Below are positions 17,298 through 24,726 of a stretch of 64,000 bases of DNA, piece by piece. The DNA comes from Paenibacillus abyssi (GTDB taxonomy: Bacteria; Bacillota; Bacilli; Paenibacillales; Paenibacillaceae), in contig NZ_BMGR01000011.1 in assembly GCF_014640295.1 (NCBI RefSeq), positions 124,001 to 188,000 on the forward strand. The letters are read 5' to 3'. Positions within the stretch are counted from its first letter, which is position 1; each line of letters begins with the position of its first letter. The notes under the pieces were generated by a model. The model was not told the origin of the DNA and searched no databases. It saw only the letters and a program-made list of their open reading frames with translations. The translations under genes and the position numbers were made by a program.

Positions 17298-18809
17298 GTG
17301 AAAATGTTCTCACTTTTCATGATGATGTTCACGTTAAGTTTTATTTGTGTAGGCGGTCATGGAAAAGCAGCGGCCAACACTACGTTGTATGTAACCAAGG
17401 TCATTGCTGCGAAAGCCAATGTCTATATGGCGCCAGATGTAAAATCAGCTGTACTGACTGTATTAAATAAAGGGGATGAATATCCCCGTATTGCCTCAGC
17501 TGCTGGAGATTCGGCATCCCAGGCGGTTCATTCGGTCGTATCTGGTGATACACTGGCTATAATCGCTAGTCATTACGGGTTAACAGTCGAAGAATTGCAG
17601 CAAGCGAATACTCTTCATAACACCGATCTCCAAATCGGACAAACGCTGAGAATCCCTCAGAAAACAGTGGTACACACGGTGACCGATGGAGATCATCTAA
17701 AGAAAATCGCCGCTGCTTACGATGTGACGGTAACGGAACTCATACAAATCAACCGTTTGAATTCCACGCAAATTCAGGTCGGACAAAAGCTGAAAATTCC
17801 GGACTACTATATCCAAATTCAGTTGTTGGAAGGAAAGAAGGGCTGGATCAAGAAATCACTCGTTCAATCCAGAAAAGTGAATAGGATTATTATGGGCTGG
17901 AATTTTGGCGGCACTGTCAATCAGAATCTCACGCAAAGCAAAAACCCGAATCTTAATGTTGTTTCTCCCCGTTGGTTCGAGCTAAACGATAAGTCCAGTG
18001 TAATAACAATCAAAGAAAATTCCGAATTTGTGCGAACCGCGCACAACCTGGGAAAGCGGGTATGGCCGCTGCTGGGTAACCGGTTTAATGCCGAATTAAC
18101 CGATATCATGTTATCAGACCCTGGTAAACGCAGGAAGGCAGTTTTCCAAATTCGCGAATCGCTGATCCGAACGGATGCCGATGGTGTCAATGTGGATTTT
18201 CAAAATCTCAATCCAAAAAACAAACAAGATTTTGTCGTTTTCATACAGGAGCTGACAAATTCGCTGAAGCCGCATGGCCTGCTGGTATCCGTCGACGTGA
18301 CAAGAGCAAGCGAGGATCCCTATTGGTCAGGAAGCTACGATCGTGCCGGCCTTGGCCAAGCAGCGGATTTCATCGTTATGATGGGGTATGAGGAGCATTG
18401 GTCCGGCGGGGGCAAGACGGGATCCGTTGCATCCCTTTCCTGGGTAAAGGGCGGGATCGTTGAGCTGATGAAGGAAGTGCCTTCTCATAAAATTATTCTG
18501 GCGATTCCGTTTTTTGCAAGAGAGTGGGTGACGGATATAGACACACAAAAGATAACCAGTCATGACTGTACAATGGCTGAGGTGGCTGCTGTCATTAAAG
18601 CCAGGCGCCTGTCCAAAACATGGCATTCGGCCGCTTCTCAAAACTATGTCCAATTCACGGTAAATGGTAAGTTACATCAAATCTGGGTGGAAGATAAGGA
18701 CAGCGTTAAAGCGAGGTATGCGCTGGTCCAGCAGTATCGGCTTCGCGGCATTTCAGCATGGTACCTGGGTTCAGAGACACAAGACGTCTGGAGTGTATTC
18801 AAGTCCTGA
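17298..18809 (+). CDS. LysM-GH18 paralogue with catalytic Glu replaced by Gln
   Basis: 503 residues from the GTG after GGGTGGGGG; this start matches the signal peptide of the upstream paralogue, and the longer frame has no RBS. Order: signal peptide ~1-26, SH3-like ~33-70, LysM ~76-120, LysM ~124-168, GH18 ~195-498. The active-site strand reads DGVNVDFQN (codon CAA), so the general acid/base Glu is Gln at ~302 while the two Asp positions are kept. The rest of the barrel is well conserved. It may be a glycan-binding pseudoenzyme or have very low activity. Confidence 0.9.
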   Translation: MKMFSLFMMMFTLSFICVGGHGKAAANTTLYVTKVIAAKANVYMAPDVKSAVLTVLNKGDEYPRIASAAGDSASQAVHSVVSGDTLAIIASHYGLTVEELQQANTLHNTDLQIGQTLRIPQKTVVHTVTDGDHLKKIAAAYDVTVTELIQINRLNSTQIQVGQKLKIPDYYIQIQLLEGKKGWIKKSLVQSRKVNRIIMGWNFGGTVNQNLTQSKNPNLNVVSPRWFELNDKSSVITIKENSEFVRTAHNLGKRVWPLLGNRFNAELTDIMLSDPGKRRKAVFQIRESLIRTDADGVNVDFQNLNPKNKQDFVVFIQELTNSLKPHGLLVSVDVTRASEDPYWSGSYDRAGLGQAADFIVMMGYEEHWSGGGKTGSVASLSWVKGGIVELMKEVPSHKIILAIPFFAREWVTDIDTQKITSHDCTMAEVAAVIKARRLSKTWHSAASQNYVQFTVNGKLHQIWVEDKDSVKARYALVQQYRLRGISAWYLGSETQDVWSVFKS

Positions 18810-18899
18810 TGAGAATTAGAACTTTTTTTGGGCGGGGTATCCGATTCCGTGACGGTGATTTGTTCTAACTCATCATTTTAAGGGAGTATCGACAAGCTC

Positions 18900-18927
18900 A
18901 TCCCGTATACAGTACGGGATTTTTTTA
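18900..18927 (+). terminator. Intrinsic terminator
   Basis: ATCCCGTA/TACGGGAT stem with TACAG loop and seven T. Confidence 0.9.
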
Positions 18928-18976
18928 TGGATAAATGTGACGATTAGTGCATGAAAGAACTGTAATAAATTACCTA

Positions 18977-19006
18977 TTGACGTCGCTTTAATAAGTAGGT
19001 TATGAT
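18977..19006 (+). promoter_or_regulatory. Sigma-A-type promoter of the iron permease gene
   Basis: TTGACG, 18-nt spacer, TATGAT. Transcription would begin near 19013, just before the Fur box. Confidence 0.65.
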
Positions 19007-19021
19007 TCTATTCGAGTTAAT

Positions 19022-19036
19022 TGATAATCATTCTCA
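19022..19036. promoter_or_regulatory. Fur box
   Basis: TGATAATCATTCTCA matches the Fur 7-1-7 consensus TGATAATNATTATCA at 14 of 15 positions. It lies just downstream of the predicted promoter and 48 nt before the permease start. Fur bound here would block transcription when iron is sufficient. Confidence 0.85.
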
Positions 19037-19083
19037 CTATTTATATTGATTCTAAAATTAAAATTGCTCAAGAGGTGCTTTTA

Positions 19084-20577
19084 GTGGTTAAAATGTCGAA
19101 ACAGCTTTGCATGATCTTTTGTTTGTTCTTCTGTATCTATATCCCCTCTGTTTTTGCAGTAGATTTGACAGCTGAAATGGAACTTGAACAAGCGAATCAA
19201 TCCATCTTACACGCGATTGAGCTGGTAAAGAAAAACGATATCAATGGTGCGAAGCAGGAATATGAAGCCTTCAAATCGCAATGGTTTGAAATCGAAGACG
19301 GGATAAAGGGAAAATCTAGAGATACTTATAAAGAAATCGAAGATGCGATGGGGCGAATCGAGTTTGCTTTTTTGCAAAATCCGGTCAAGCGATCCAGTTT
19401 AACGGAAGTATTATCCGAGCAGGTGAATATTAACCAGCGGTTTATTGACGGGAATTATACAAAGGACAAAGAGGAGATAGCTTCTGAAGCAAGCGACATA
19501 GGAACGCTAGTCAGATTATTGAAAGAGGCTAATCAAGATCTAGAGCAAAATAATACCGATCAGGCGAAGGTGAAAATTGAAGCGTTTCGGCAATCTTGGC
19601 TTGATATCGAAGGGATTGTATTAACACAGTCGGCAAACGTTTACGCTGACGCCGAAAGAGATATGGTATTGACCTATGCTTACTTATCGAACACCCCTCC
19701 AAAAACAATCGAGGCCCAACAAGCAATTGATACGATGATCGGATATCTCGAGCCGCTGGCTGGCAAAACGAGCTACAATATGCTGGATGCCACGACCATT
19801 TTGCTCAGAGAAGGGTTGGAGGCACTGCTGGTCGTCGTTGCGCTGCTTGCTTTTTTGAAGAAATCAGGTCACGAAGAAAAGAAAAAGTGGATATGGAGCG
19901 GCATTGTAGCTGGAATCGGTCTAAGTGTTTTACTTGGTGTAACCGTTCAAGTATTGTTCTCGTCAGGAGCTTTTGGAAATAACAATTTTATGATTGCGGG
20001 CTTTACGGGAATTTTTGCGGCGGCAATGCTTCTCTACATGACATACTGGCTTCACAGCAATGCAAGCATTACGCAGTGGAATTATTATATTAAGAGCCAA
20101 AGCACGAAAGCACTTCAAAAAGGCAGCTTATGGTCGTTAGCCATTCTTGCTTTCCTGGCAGTGTTTCGGGAGGGTACAGAGACCGTCCTGTTCTTAATCG
20201 GCATGGCTTCCTCCATTCGCATCACGGATCTGCTGGCCGGAATTGGAATTGCGCTTGTTATATTGCTAGCTGTCTCTTATCTCGTGCTTCGAGTAGGAAT
20301 CAAAATCCCGATCAGGCCATTTTTCTTGATCTCCAGCATACTGGTGTTTTATTTATGCTTCAAGTTTATGGGGATGGGAGTGCATGGCCTTCAATTAGCC
20401 GGATTAATCCCGGCCACACAATTTGAAGGCATGAAATCGATCGATATTTTGGCCATGTATCCAACATGGGAAGGATTAATCCCTCAGCTGCTGCTAATTG
20501 CGGCTGCTTGCGCCATTGTGTTGTGGAATAAATACAAGGATCTTAAATTGCAAAAGCAATTGGAGATAAATAAATAA
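19084..20577 (+). CDS. FTR1 family iron permease (EfeU-like)
   Basis: 497 residues from the GTG after AAGAGGTG. A longer frame starts inside the Fur box, so it cannot be right. Signal peptide first (IFCLFFCIYIPSVFA). Residues ~30-215 hold two copies of an extracellular helical domain (AFKSQWFEIEDGIKGKS; AFRQSWLDIEGIVLTQS). The remainder is about seven spans with both iron-permease motifs, LREGLEALL and FREGTETVL. It imports iron across the membrane. The next gene encodes a lipoprotein with the same helical domain. No EfeO or EfeB is adjacent. Confidence 0.92.
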   Translation: MVKMSKQLCMIFCLFFCIYIPSVFAVDLTAEMELEQANQSILHAIELVKKNDINGAKQEYEAFKSQWFEIEDGIKGKSRDTYKEIEDAMGRIEFAFLQNPVKRSSLTEVLSEQVNINQRFIDGNYTKDKEEIASEASDIGTLVRLLKEANQDLEQNNTDQAKVKIEAFRQSWLDIEGIVLTQSANVYADAERDMVLTYAYLSNTPPKTIEAQQAIDTMIGYLEPLAGKTSYNMLDATTILLREGLEALLVVVALLAFLKKSGHEEKKKWIWSGIVAGIGLSVLLGVTVQVLFSSGAFGNNNFMIAGFTGIFAAAMLLYMTYWLHSNASITQWNYYIKSQSTKALQKGSLWSLAILAFLAVFREGTETVLFLIGMASSIRITDLLAGIGIALVILLAVSYLVLRVGIKIPIRPFFLISSILVFYLCFKFMGMGVHGLQLAGLIPATQFEGMKSIDILAMYPTWEGLIPQLLLIAAACAIVLWNKYKDLKLQKQLEINK

Positions 20578-20600
20578 TATTCAGAAAAGAGGTCTCAGAA

Positions 20601-20969
20601 ATGCAACAGAAGACAAAGTGGATGGGGATGACAGTAGTTGTGATGATGTTAATGCTCTTGTTGTCGGCATGCGGCGGGGGAAATAACATCGGTGACGGCG
20701 CCAACAATATGAAAGACGTTCTGGCTGACGTGAAAGCGTCCGTTGATGCCGGCGATCCCGCAAAAGCCAAAGAAGAAACGAGCAAACTGGAAGAGGCTTG
20801 GGAATCATTCGAGGACGATGTGAAAGAGCAGTCGAAAGAGCTTTATGATAAAGCGGAAACGCCTCTGCATGCCATCGAAGCAGGCGTAGGCATCGAACCA
20901 CTAGACCAGGAAGCGTTAAACAAATCAATCAAAGAATTGGATCAAGTGCTCGGCGAGATCGCAAAATAA
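20601..20969 (+). CDS. Lipoprotein with FTR1-type helical domain
   Basis: 122 residues. The lipobox is LLLSACGGG, so it should be a membrane-anchored extracytoplasmic lipoprotein. Its mature part (AKEETSKLEEAWESFEDDVK, EQSKELYDKAETPLHAIEAG) aligns with both N-terminal repeats of the upstream iron permease: A-K-x-x-x, W-x-x-F/I-E, K-x-x-S, Y, E, A. The gap is 23 nt and no terminator intervenes, so the two are one Fur-regulated operon. Probable role: accessory subunit that delivers iron to, or stabilises, the permease. Confidence 0.8.
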   Translation: MQQKTKWMGMTVVVMMLMLLLSACGGGNNIGDGANNMKDVLADVKASVDAGDPAKAKEETSKLEEAWESFEDDVKEQSKELYDKAETPLHAIEAGVGIEPLDQEALNKSIKELDQVLGEIAK

Positions 20970-21010
20970 TAAATAGAACCCGTCCATAGCGCAGGTTCAG
21001 ATCGGTGACA

Positions 21011-21036
21011 AAGCTCCGTTAGCGGGGCTTTTTTTG
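21011..21036 (+). terminator. Intrinsic terminator
   Basis: AAGCTCCG/CGGGGCTT stem followed by T run. Ends the iron operon. Confidence 0.88.
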
Positions 21037-21081
21037 CTATGGGAATAGCTCGATTGGAAAATTGAAGGGATTCGTTGATTC

Positions 21082-21111
21082 TTGTCGAAATTCTAGTGTC
21101 TGTAGTACTAT
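21082..21111 (+). promoter_or_regulatory. Promoter with overlapping candidate Spo0A box
   Basis: TTGTCG, 18-nt spacer, TACTAT. The -35 overlaps TTGTCGAAA, a good match to the 0A box (TGTCGAA). This arrangement is known for Spo0A-activated promoters, but the 7-mer also occurs by chance several times in a window this size. Confidence 0.35.
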
Positions 21112-21144
21112 TTTTAAGATTGTTCAGTAAAAGGGGACACTAAC

Positions 21145-22401
21145 ATGTTTTGTTCACAATGCGGATCTAAGCTTCAGTCAGAAAGCAAGTTTTGCAATCA
21201 TTGCGGGGCACCGGTAGTCAGCGCGTCCGATGAAGAAAAGGATGAATTAGGGCGTAATAACGATGACACGGAAATTGAACAAGAAAGTGGGCAGCGGACC
21301 GAGATTGCCCGCGAAGAGGTCTCGAATTCCTCTGTTGAGATGCAAGGGGGAAAAACGAAACACCGTAAAATTCATTGGCTGCTGCCGCTCTGCAGCTTTA
21401 TTTTTACAACAGCAGCTATTGGGGTGCTTTATATGGTTCAAATGGGTATAAACCAGGACGTAGACCAGTTGCTTGCCGATGGGGAGACACTGGCGCTTGA
21501 GGGAGAGCTGGCAGCGGGCTTGGGAAAATTCGATATAGCCTTACAAAAACGGCCGGACCATCCGGTACTGGTCAATAACCGGCAGCTTCTTCTAGACGCG
21601 ATTGAGCTTCAGGATGAATTATCAGCAACAAGCTCGCTGATCGAGGAAAAGAAATTTGATGAGGCTATGGAAGTGGTCAAAGGTGTTAAGGATGACCTGA
21701 AAACCCGTACAGGCCCCGTCTATAACCAGCTCTCGGATCTGGCTGGAGTGAAAGAGGAAGGTATCGTCATTAATCAGGTTAACGACGATTTCCCGAACAA
21801 AACAACAATACCGGAATTAATGCCTCTACTTAATACACTGAAAGATTATGAAGGGGAAGAAGCAAAAAAGACAACGCAGCAGATCAAACAGCGAATGGTA
21901 GAGCTCGCTTATGAAAAAGCCTCTGCTGAGCTTGCTGATAAAGATTTCTCCGATGCTTTGCTTACTGTAGATGAAGTGTTGAAGCATGATGAGGGTAATG
22001 AAAAACTCGTTTCCTTGAAAACGACAATCGAACAGCAGAAGAAAGAGTTTGAAGAAGCCGAGCAGCAGCGGATACAGCTTGCGATCGAAGCGGCGACACG
22101 CGAAGATATCTTGAATCGTACCGAAGCGGTTGAACTTCTCTCCCTGGATGTTTATACGGACTACTATGGCTTCTTTAATATCGAAGGAACCGTAAAAAAC
22201 AAAGCAACACGGCCAATCAGCTACGTGATGGTTTACTTTGATATTTTAGATGAATCAGGAAATATAGTGCAGCAGGGTTCCATATATCTTTCGCCCTACT
22301 ACTTGGATGTCGGGAAGACGGGCAGCTTTAACACTTACTATTACAATGATGAAACGATGCACACGGTCAATGTAACCTATATGGAATGGCAAATTAATTA
22401 G
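21145..22401 (+). CDS. Zinc-ribbon membrane protein with FxLYD domain
   Basis: 418 residues. Residues 3-21 are a zinc ribbon (CSQCGSKL, FCNHCGA, two CxxC pairs). A single membrane span lies at ~75-95 (LLPLCSFIFTTAAIGVLYMV), then a TPR-like helical region with coiled coil to ~310. The C-terminal ~85 residues are an FxLYD-type beta-sandwich (YYGFFNIEGTVKNKA). Orientation predicts a cytoplasmic zinc ribbon and extracellular C-terminus. First gene of an operon with a trypsin-like protease and a rhodanese; possibly an envelope sensor or scaffold. Confidence 0.85.
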   Translation: MFCSQCGSKLQSESKFCNHCGAPVVSASDEEKDELGRNNDDTEIEQESGQRTEIAREEVSNSSVEMQGGKTKHRKIHWLLPLCSFIFTTAAIGVLYMVQMGINQDVDQLLADGETLALEGELAAGLGKFDIALQKRPDHPVLVNNRQLLLDAIELQDELSATSSLIEEKKFDEAMEVVKGVKDDLKTRTGPVYNQLSDLAGVKEEGIVINQVNDDFPNKTTIPELMPLLNTLKDYEGEEAKKTTQQIKQRMVELAYEKASAELADKDFSDALLTVDEVLKHDEGNEKLVSLKTTIEQQKKEFEEAEQQRIQLAIEAATREDILNRTEAVELLSLDVYTDYYGFFNIEGTVKNKATRPISYVMVYFDILDESGNIVQQGSIYLSPYYLDVGKTGSFNTYYYNDETMHTVNVTYMEWQIN

Positions 22402-22424
22402 CGAAAGGTCTGGGAGCATTTATT

Positions 22425-23570
22425 ATGAAAACATGGATGACGATCCTCATTTCAGCCGGTATTTTGGCAGCAGGCGGAGTATCGATTTATTACTTGAATG
22501 ATATCTGGAACAATCCTGTTGTCACCGCAGAATCAAAACTCGGCCCACCCGGAAGCACCGCCGATCCTGATGAGGCCACACCCGATCTAAAGGAAATGAT
22601 CCGTGAGCATCAAAAACGCGTAGTGTCCATCGAAGCGGTGTTTCCGGACGGCTCCGGCCAAGGCTCGGGGTTTCTGTACAATGACAAAGGAGATGTGGTT
22701 ACCAACGCGCACGTCATCTCCGGAGCTGCTCAGGTAAAAGTAAAAGCAAGCGATACCAGCTTGCACGCAGGTATAGTGATCGGCATGAATGAGGAGCATG
22801 ATATAGCGGTTATACGGGTAGACGCTCTGGCCGGCAAAGAGCCGCTGCTTATGGACAAAGAGACAAAGGCTGAAATTGGCGATGAGGTGGTCGCTTTCGG
22901 CAGTCCGCTCGGATTGGATAATACGGTCACGACAGGGATCATTAGCGGGATTGATCGCGATATTGACCTGGATCATATAAAATATAGGAATGTCTATCAA
23001 ATCTCTGCACCGATCACAAACGGCAACAGCGGAGGACCGCTCGTCATGGAAAGCAGCGGCAAAGTCATCGGCATCAATTCCGCCGGAAGCGAGCAAGGCA
23101 GCATCGGCTTCAGCATTCCATTCTACCAAGTAGCGGAAATGCTTGAGGAATGGAGTAATAATCCCGATCAGGAGCTGATCGCTTTGACGTCAAGCACTGA
23201 TGATGAGTTGTCCGCAGATCATTACACCAAAGAAATGATGTCGGAAGGGGCTATGTACCTTCTGGAATATTTCTACGAAAACATTAATGCGGGGGATTAT
23301 GTGACGGCCTACAGCCTGCTCGGCAGCAATTGGCAGACTAAAACGGATTACGGGCATTTCCGGAAAGGTTATCTATACACTTCGAGCGTTGCCATAAAAA
23401 ATATATCCGTCACTTCAGTAACTGAAGATTCCGCTGAAGTCAAGGTCGTCATCGAAGCCTGGGAAAACAAAAATGATGACTATATATTGAGCTCCTACAG
23501 CTTGGATTACACGATCAGGCCCGAGAACGACACACTGAAAATCATAAGCGGAAAAGGCAAAAAACTATGA
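22425..23570 (+). CDS. Membrane-anchored trypsin-like serine protease without PDZ
   Basis: 381 residues. One N-terminal membrane anchor (~5-27). The catalytic triad is visible: His in VTNAHVISG, Asp in EHDIAVIRV, Ser in NGNSGGPLV, as in HtrA/DegP proteases. No PDZ domain follows; instead the C-terminal ~110 residues (FYENINAGDYVTAYSLLG to the end) resemble an NTF2-like or TcaA-type extracellular domain. Probably cleaves proteins at the outer membrane face. 23 nt behind the zinc-ribbon gene, same operon. Confidence 0.88.
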   Translation: MKTWMTILISAGILAAGGVSIYYLNDIWNNPVVTAESKLGPPGSTADPDEATPDLKEMIREHQKRVVSIEAVFPDGSGQGSGFLYNDKGDVVTNAHVISGAAQVKVKASDTSLHAGIVIGMNEEHDIAVIRVDALAGKEPLLMDKETKAEIGDEVVAFGSPLGLDNTVTTGIISGIDRDIDLDHIKYRNVYQISAPITNGNSGGPLVMESSGKVIGINSAGSEQGSIGFSIPFYQVAEMLEEWSNNPDQELIALTSSTDDELSADHYTKEMMSEGAMYLLEYFYENINAGDYVTAYSLLGSNWQTKTDYGHFRKGYLYTSSVAIKNISVTSVTEDSAEVKVVIEAWENKNDDYILSSYSLDYTIRPENDTLKIISGKGKKL

Positions 23571-23591
23571 GAGGCGAAAGGGAGGTATAAG

Positions 23592-23993
23592 ATGAGCAAG
23601 AAAAGCTGGGGCATTATTGTCATTGCCGCGATCGGATTAGTTTTATTAGGGTATAATCTAATGCCAGCGCCGGAACCGGAAATCCAACAAATTACGAATG
23701 ATGAGCTGGAAGAGCGGCTAAAGAACTCAAATGCTGATGATGTTATCTTTGTTGATGTCCGTGAGGAGGAAGAATTTAATTCGGGCCACATCAATGGAAT
23801 GAAAAATATGCCACTTAGCACTCTACATGAAACTTACGCTCAACTGCCGAAAGACAAAGAGATTGTTCTTATTTGCCGCAGTGGAAGTCGAAGCATGCAA
23901 GCGGCTAACTTGTTAAAAGAGAACGGATATGAAAGGTTAGTGAATGTAGAAGGTGGAATGATTAACTGGCATGGGCCTGTTGTCTCGCAATAA
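23592..23993 (+). CDS. Membrane-anchored rhodanese-like protein
   Basis: 133 residues: a short N-terminal membrane anchor (~4-22, IIVIAAIGLVLLGYNLM), then a rhodanese domain. Signature pieces: FVDVREEEEFNSGHINGMKN and the active-site loop ICRSGSRSMQAA, with the Cys that carries a persulfide. It likely acts in extracytoplasmic sulfur or thiol chemistry. It follows the protease by 21 nt and ends at a bidirectional terminator. Confidence 0.88.
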   Translation: MSKKSWGIIVIAAIGLVLLGYNLMPAPEPEIQQITNDELEERLKNSNADDVIFVDVREEEEFNSGHINGMKNMPLSTLHETYAQLPKDKEIVLICRSGSRSMQAANLLKENGYERLVNVEGGMINWHGPVVSQ

Positions 23994-24030
23994 TATAGAG
24001 GTGTAATTTAAACCTGCTTTTCTATTGAGA

Positions 24031-24058
24031 AAAAAACCTGCCGGGCGGCAGGTTTTTT
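24031..24058. terminator. Bidirectional terminator
   Basis: AAAAAACCTGCC/GGCAGGTTTTTT, loop GGGC. It serves the rhodanese gene and, on the other strand, the 30-residue gene that follows. Confidence 0.9.
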
Positions 24059-24081
24059 ATTAGGAGCACAGACAAGCTGGA

Positions 24082-24174
24082 TTAATGCTTCACGAGGCGT
24101 GCTTTATTTTTTTGTTCTGCGATTTCATAAGCATCCAGAAGTGTATTGAAACCATCGATAATTTTTTTTAACAT
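24082..24174 (-). CDS. 30-residue small protein
   Basis: ATG to TAA encodes 30 residues: MLKKIIDGFNTLLDAYEIAE then QKNKARLVKH. It is preceded by AAGGGAGGGC seven nt before the ATG and by a promoter (TTGTCA-18-TATAAG), and is followed by the bidirectional terminator, so it is a complete transcription unit. The sequence is an amphipathic helix with a basic tail. Function unknown. Confidence 0.7.
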   Translation of the reverse strand: MLKKIIDGFNTLLDAYEIAEQKNKARLVKH

Positions 24175-24195
24175 TTTATATGCCCTCCCTTAAAT

Positions 24196-24225
24196 CTTAT
24201 ATCTTTATTATCGTACTTTTGACAA
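24196..24225 (-). promoter_or_regulatory. Promoter of the 30-residue gene
   Basis: On the minus strand: TTGTCA, 18-nt spacer, TATAAG. The predicted transcript starts right at the ribosome binding site, giving a leader of only ~15 nt. Confidence 0.55.
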
Positions 24226-24360
24226 TTATTCACAAAGTCGATATTCACTCATGAAAACGTAAATCATTTCCATAAAAAATCAATGAAAGCGTGCATCATG
24301 ATTGATATTCCCAGTTTTTCATCATTTTCCTTTCATTTTCATTCATTTTCATAAACAAAC
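24226..24360. other. AT-rich gap with TTTTCAT repeats
   Basis: Non-coding by eye. 24305-24352 repeats TTTTCAT/TTTCATT units several times. No gene seen. Confidence 0.4.
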
Positions 24361-24392
24361 AAGCCGATCACCCAAGGATGATCGGCTTTGTT
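24361..24392 (-). terminator. Terminator of the minus-strand 57-residue gene
   Basis: AAGCCGATCA/TGATCGGCTT, 10-bp perfect stem; T-rich on both strands. Confidence 0.8.
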
Positions 24393-24407
24393 TGAGTATA
24401 CCCAGTC

Positions 24408-24581
24408 TTATTCCAGACGATAATCGTCAATTTTCTCCCCGTCTTCCCAAACTTCCACGAACAAGGCATCACATTGTTCAAAATCAGATGGTTTGAGAGA
24501 TAATGCCTTTTCTTCGTCTTCTCCTACATAAACATTTTCCATCCCGTCTTCGTTGAACGAGAGAATGACGTAAAGTTTCAT
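24408..24581 (-). CDS. Small conserved hypothetical protein
   Basis: 57 residues, acidic (MKLYVILSFNEDGMENVYVG). The ATG chosen follows CTGGAGG with good spacing; a longer frame of 101 residues lacks an RBS and has unrelated composition before this Met. The pattern suggests a small beta-rich cytoplasmic protein. Not identified. Confidence 0.7.
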   Translation of the reverse strand: MKLYVILSFNEDGMENVYVGEDEEKALSLKPSDFEQCDALFVEVWEDGEKIDDYRLE

Positions 24582-24726
24582 TTTGAACAATCCTCCAGCA
24601 ATTTGATAATTAGCATTATAACATAGTGTCAGCAGCAGATGCGTTTTACTCTGAGGACTGCTTTTGCAATTTGAATATTTTGCTATACAATAAAATGGAA
24701 ACCATGAATCCATTGGAGGGAAGACG

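Noticed and set aside
22587-23129. 180-codon minus-strand frame opposite the trypsin-like protease
   Set aside because: Shadow of the protease codons; the sense frame has all catalytic motifs.
24305-24352. TTTTCAT repeats as a CRISPR or satellite array
   Set aside because: Units are too short and irregular, with no spacers; simple low-complexity DNA.
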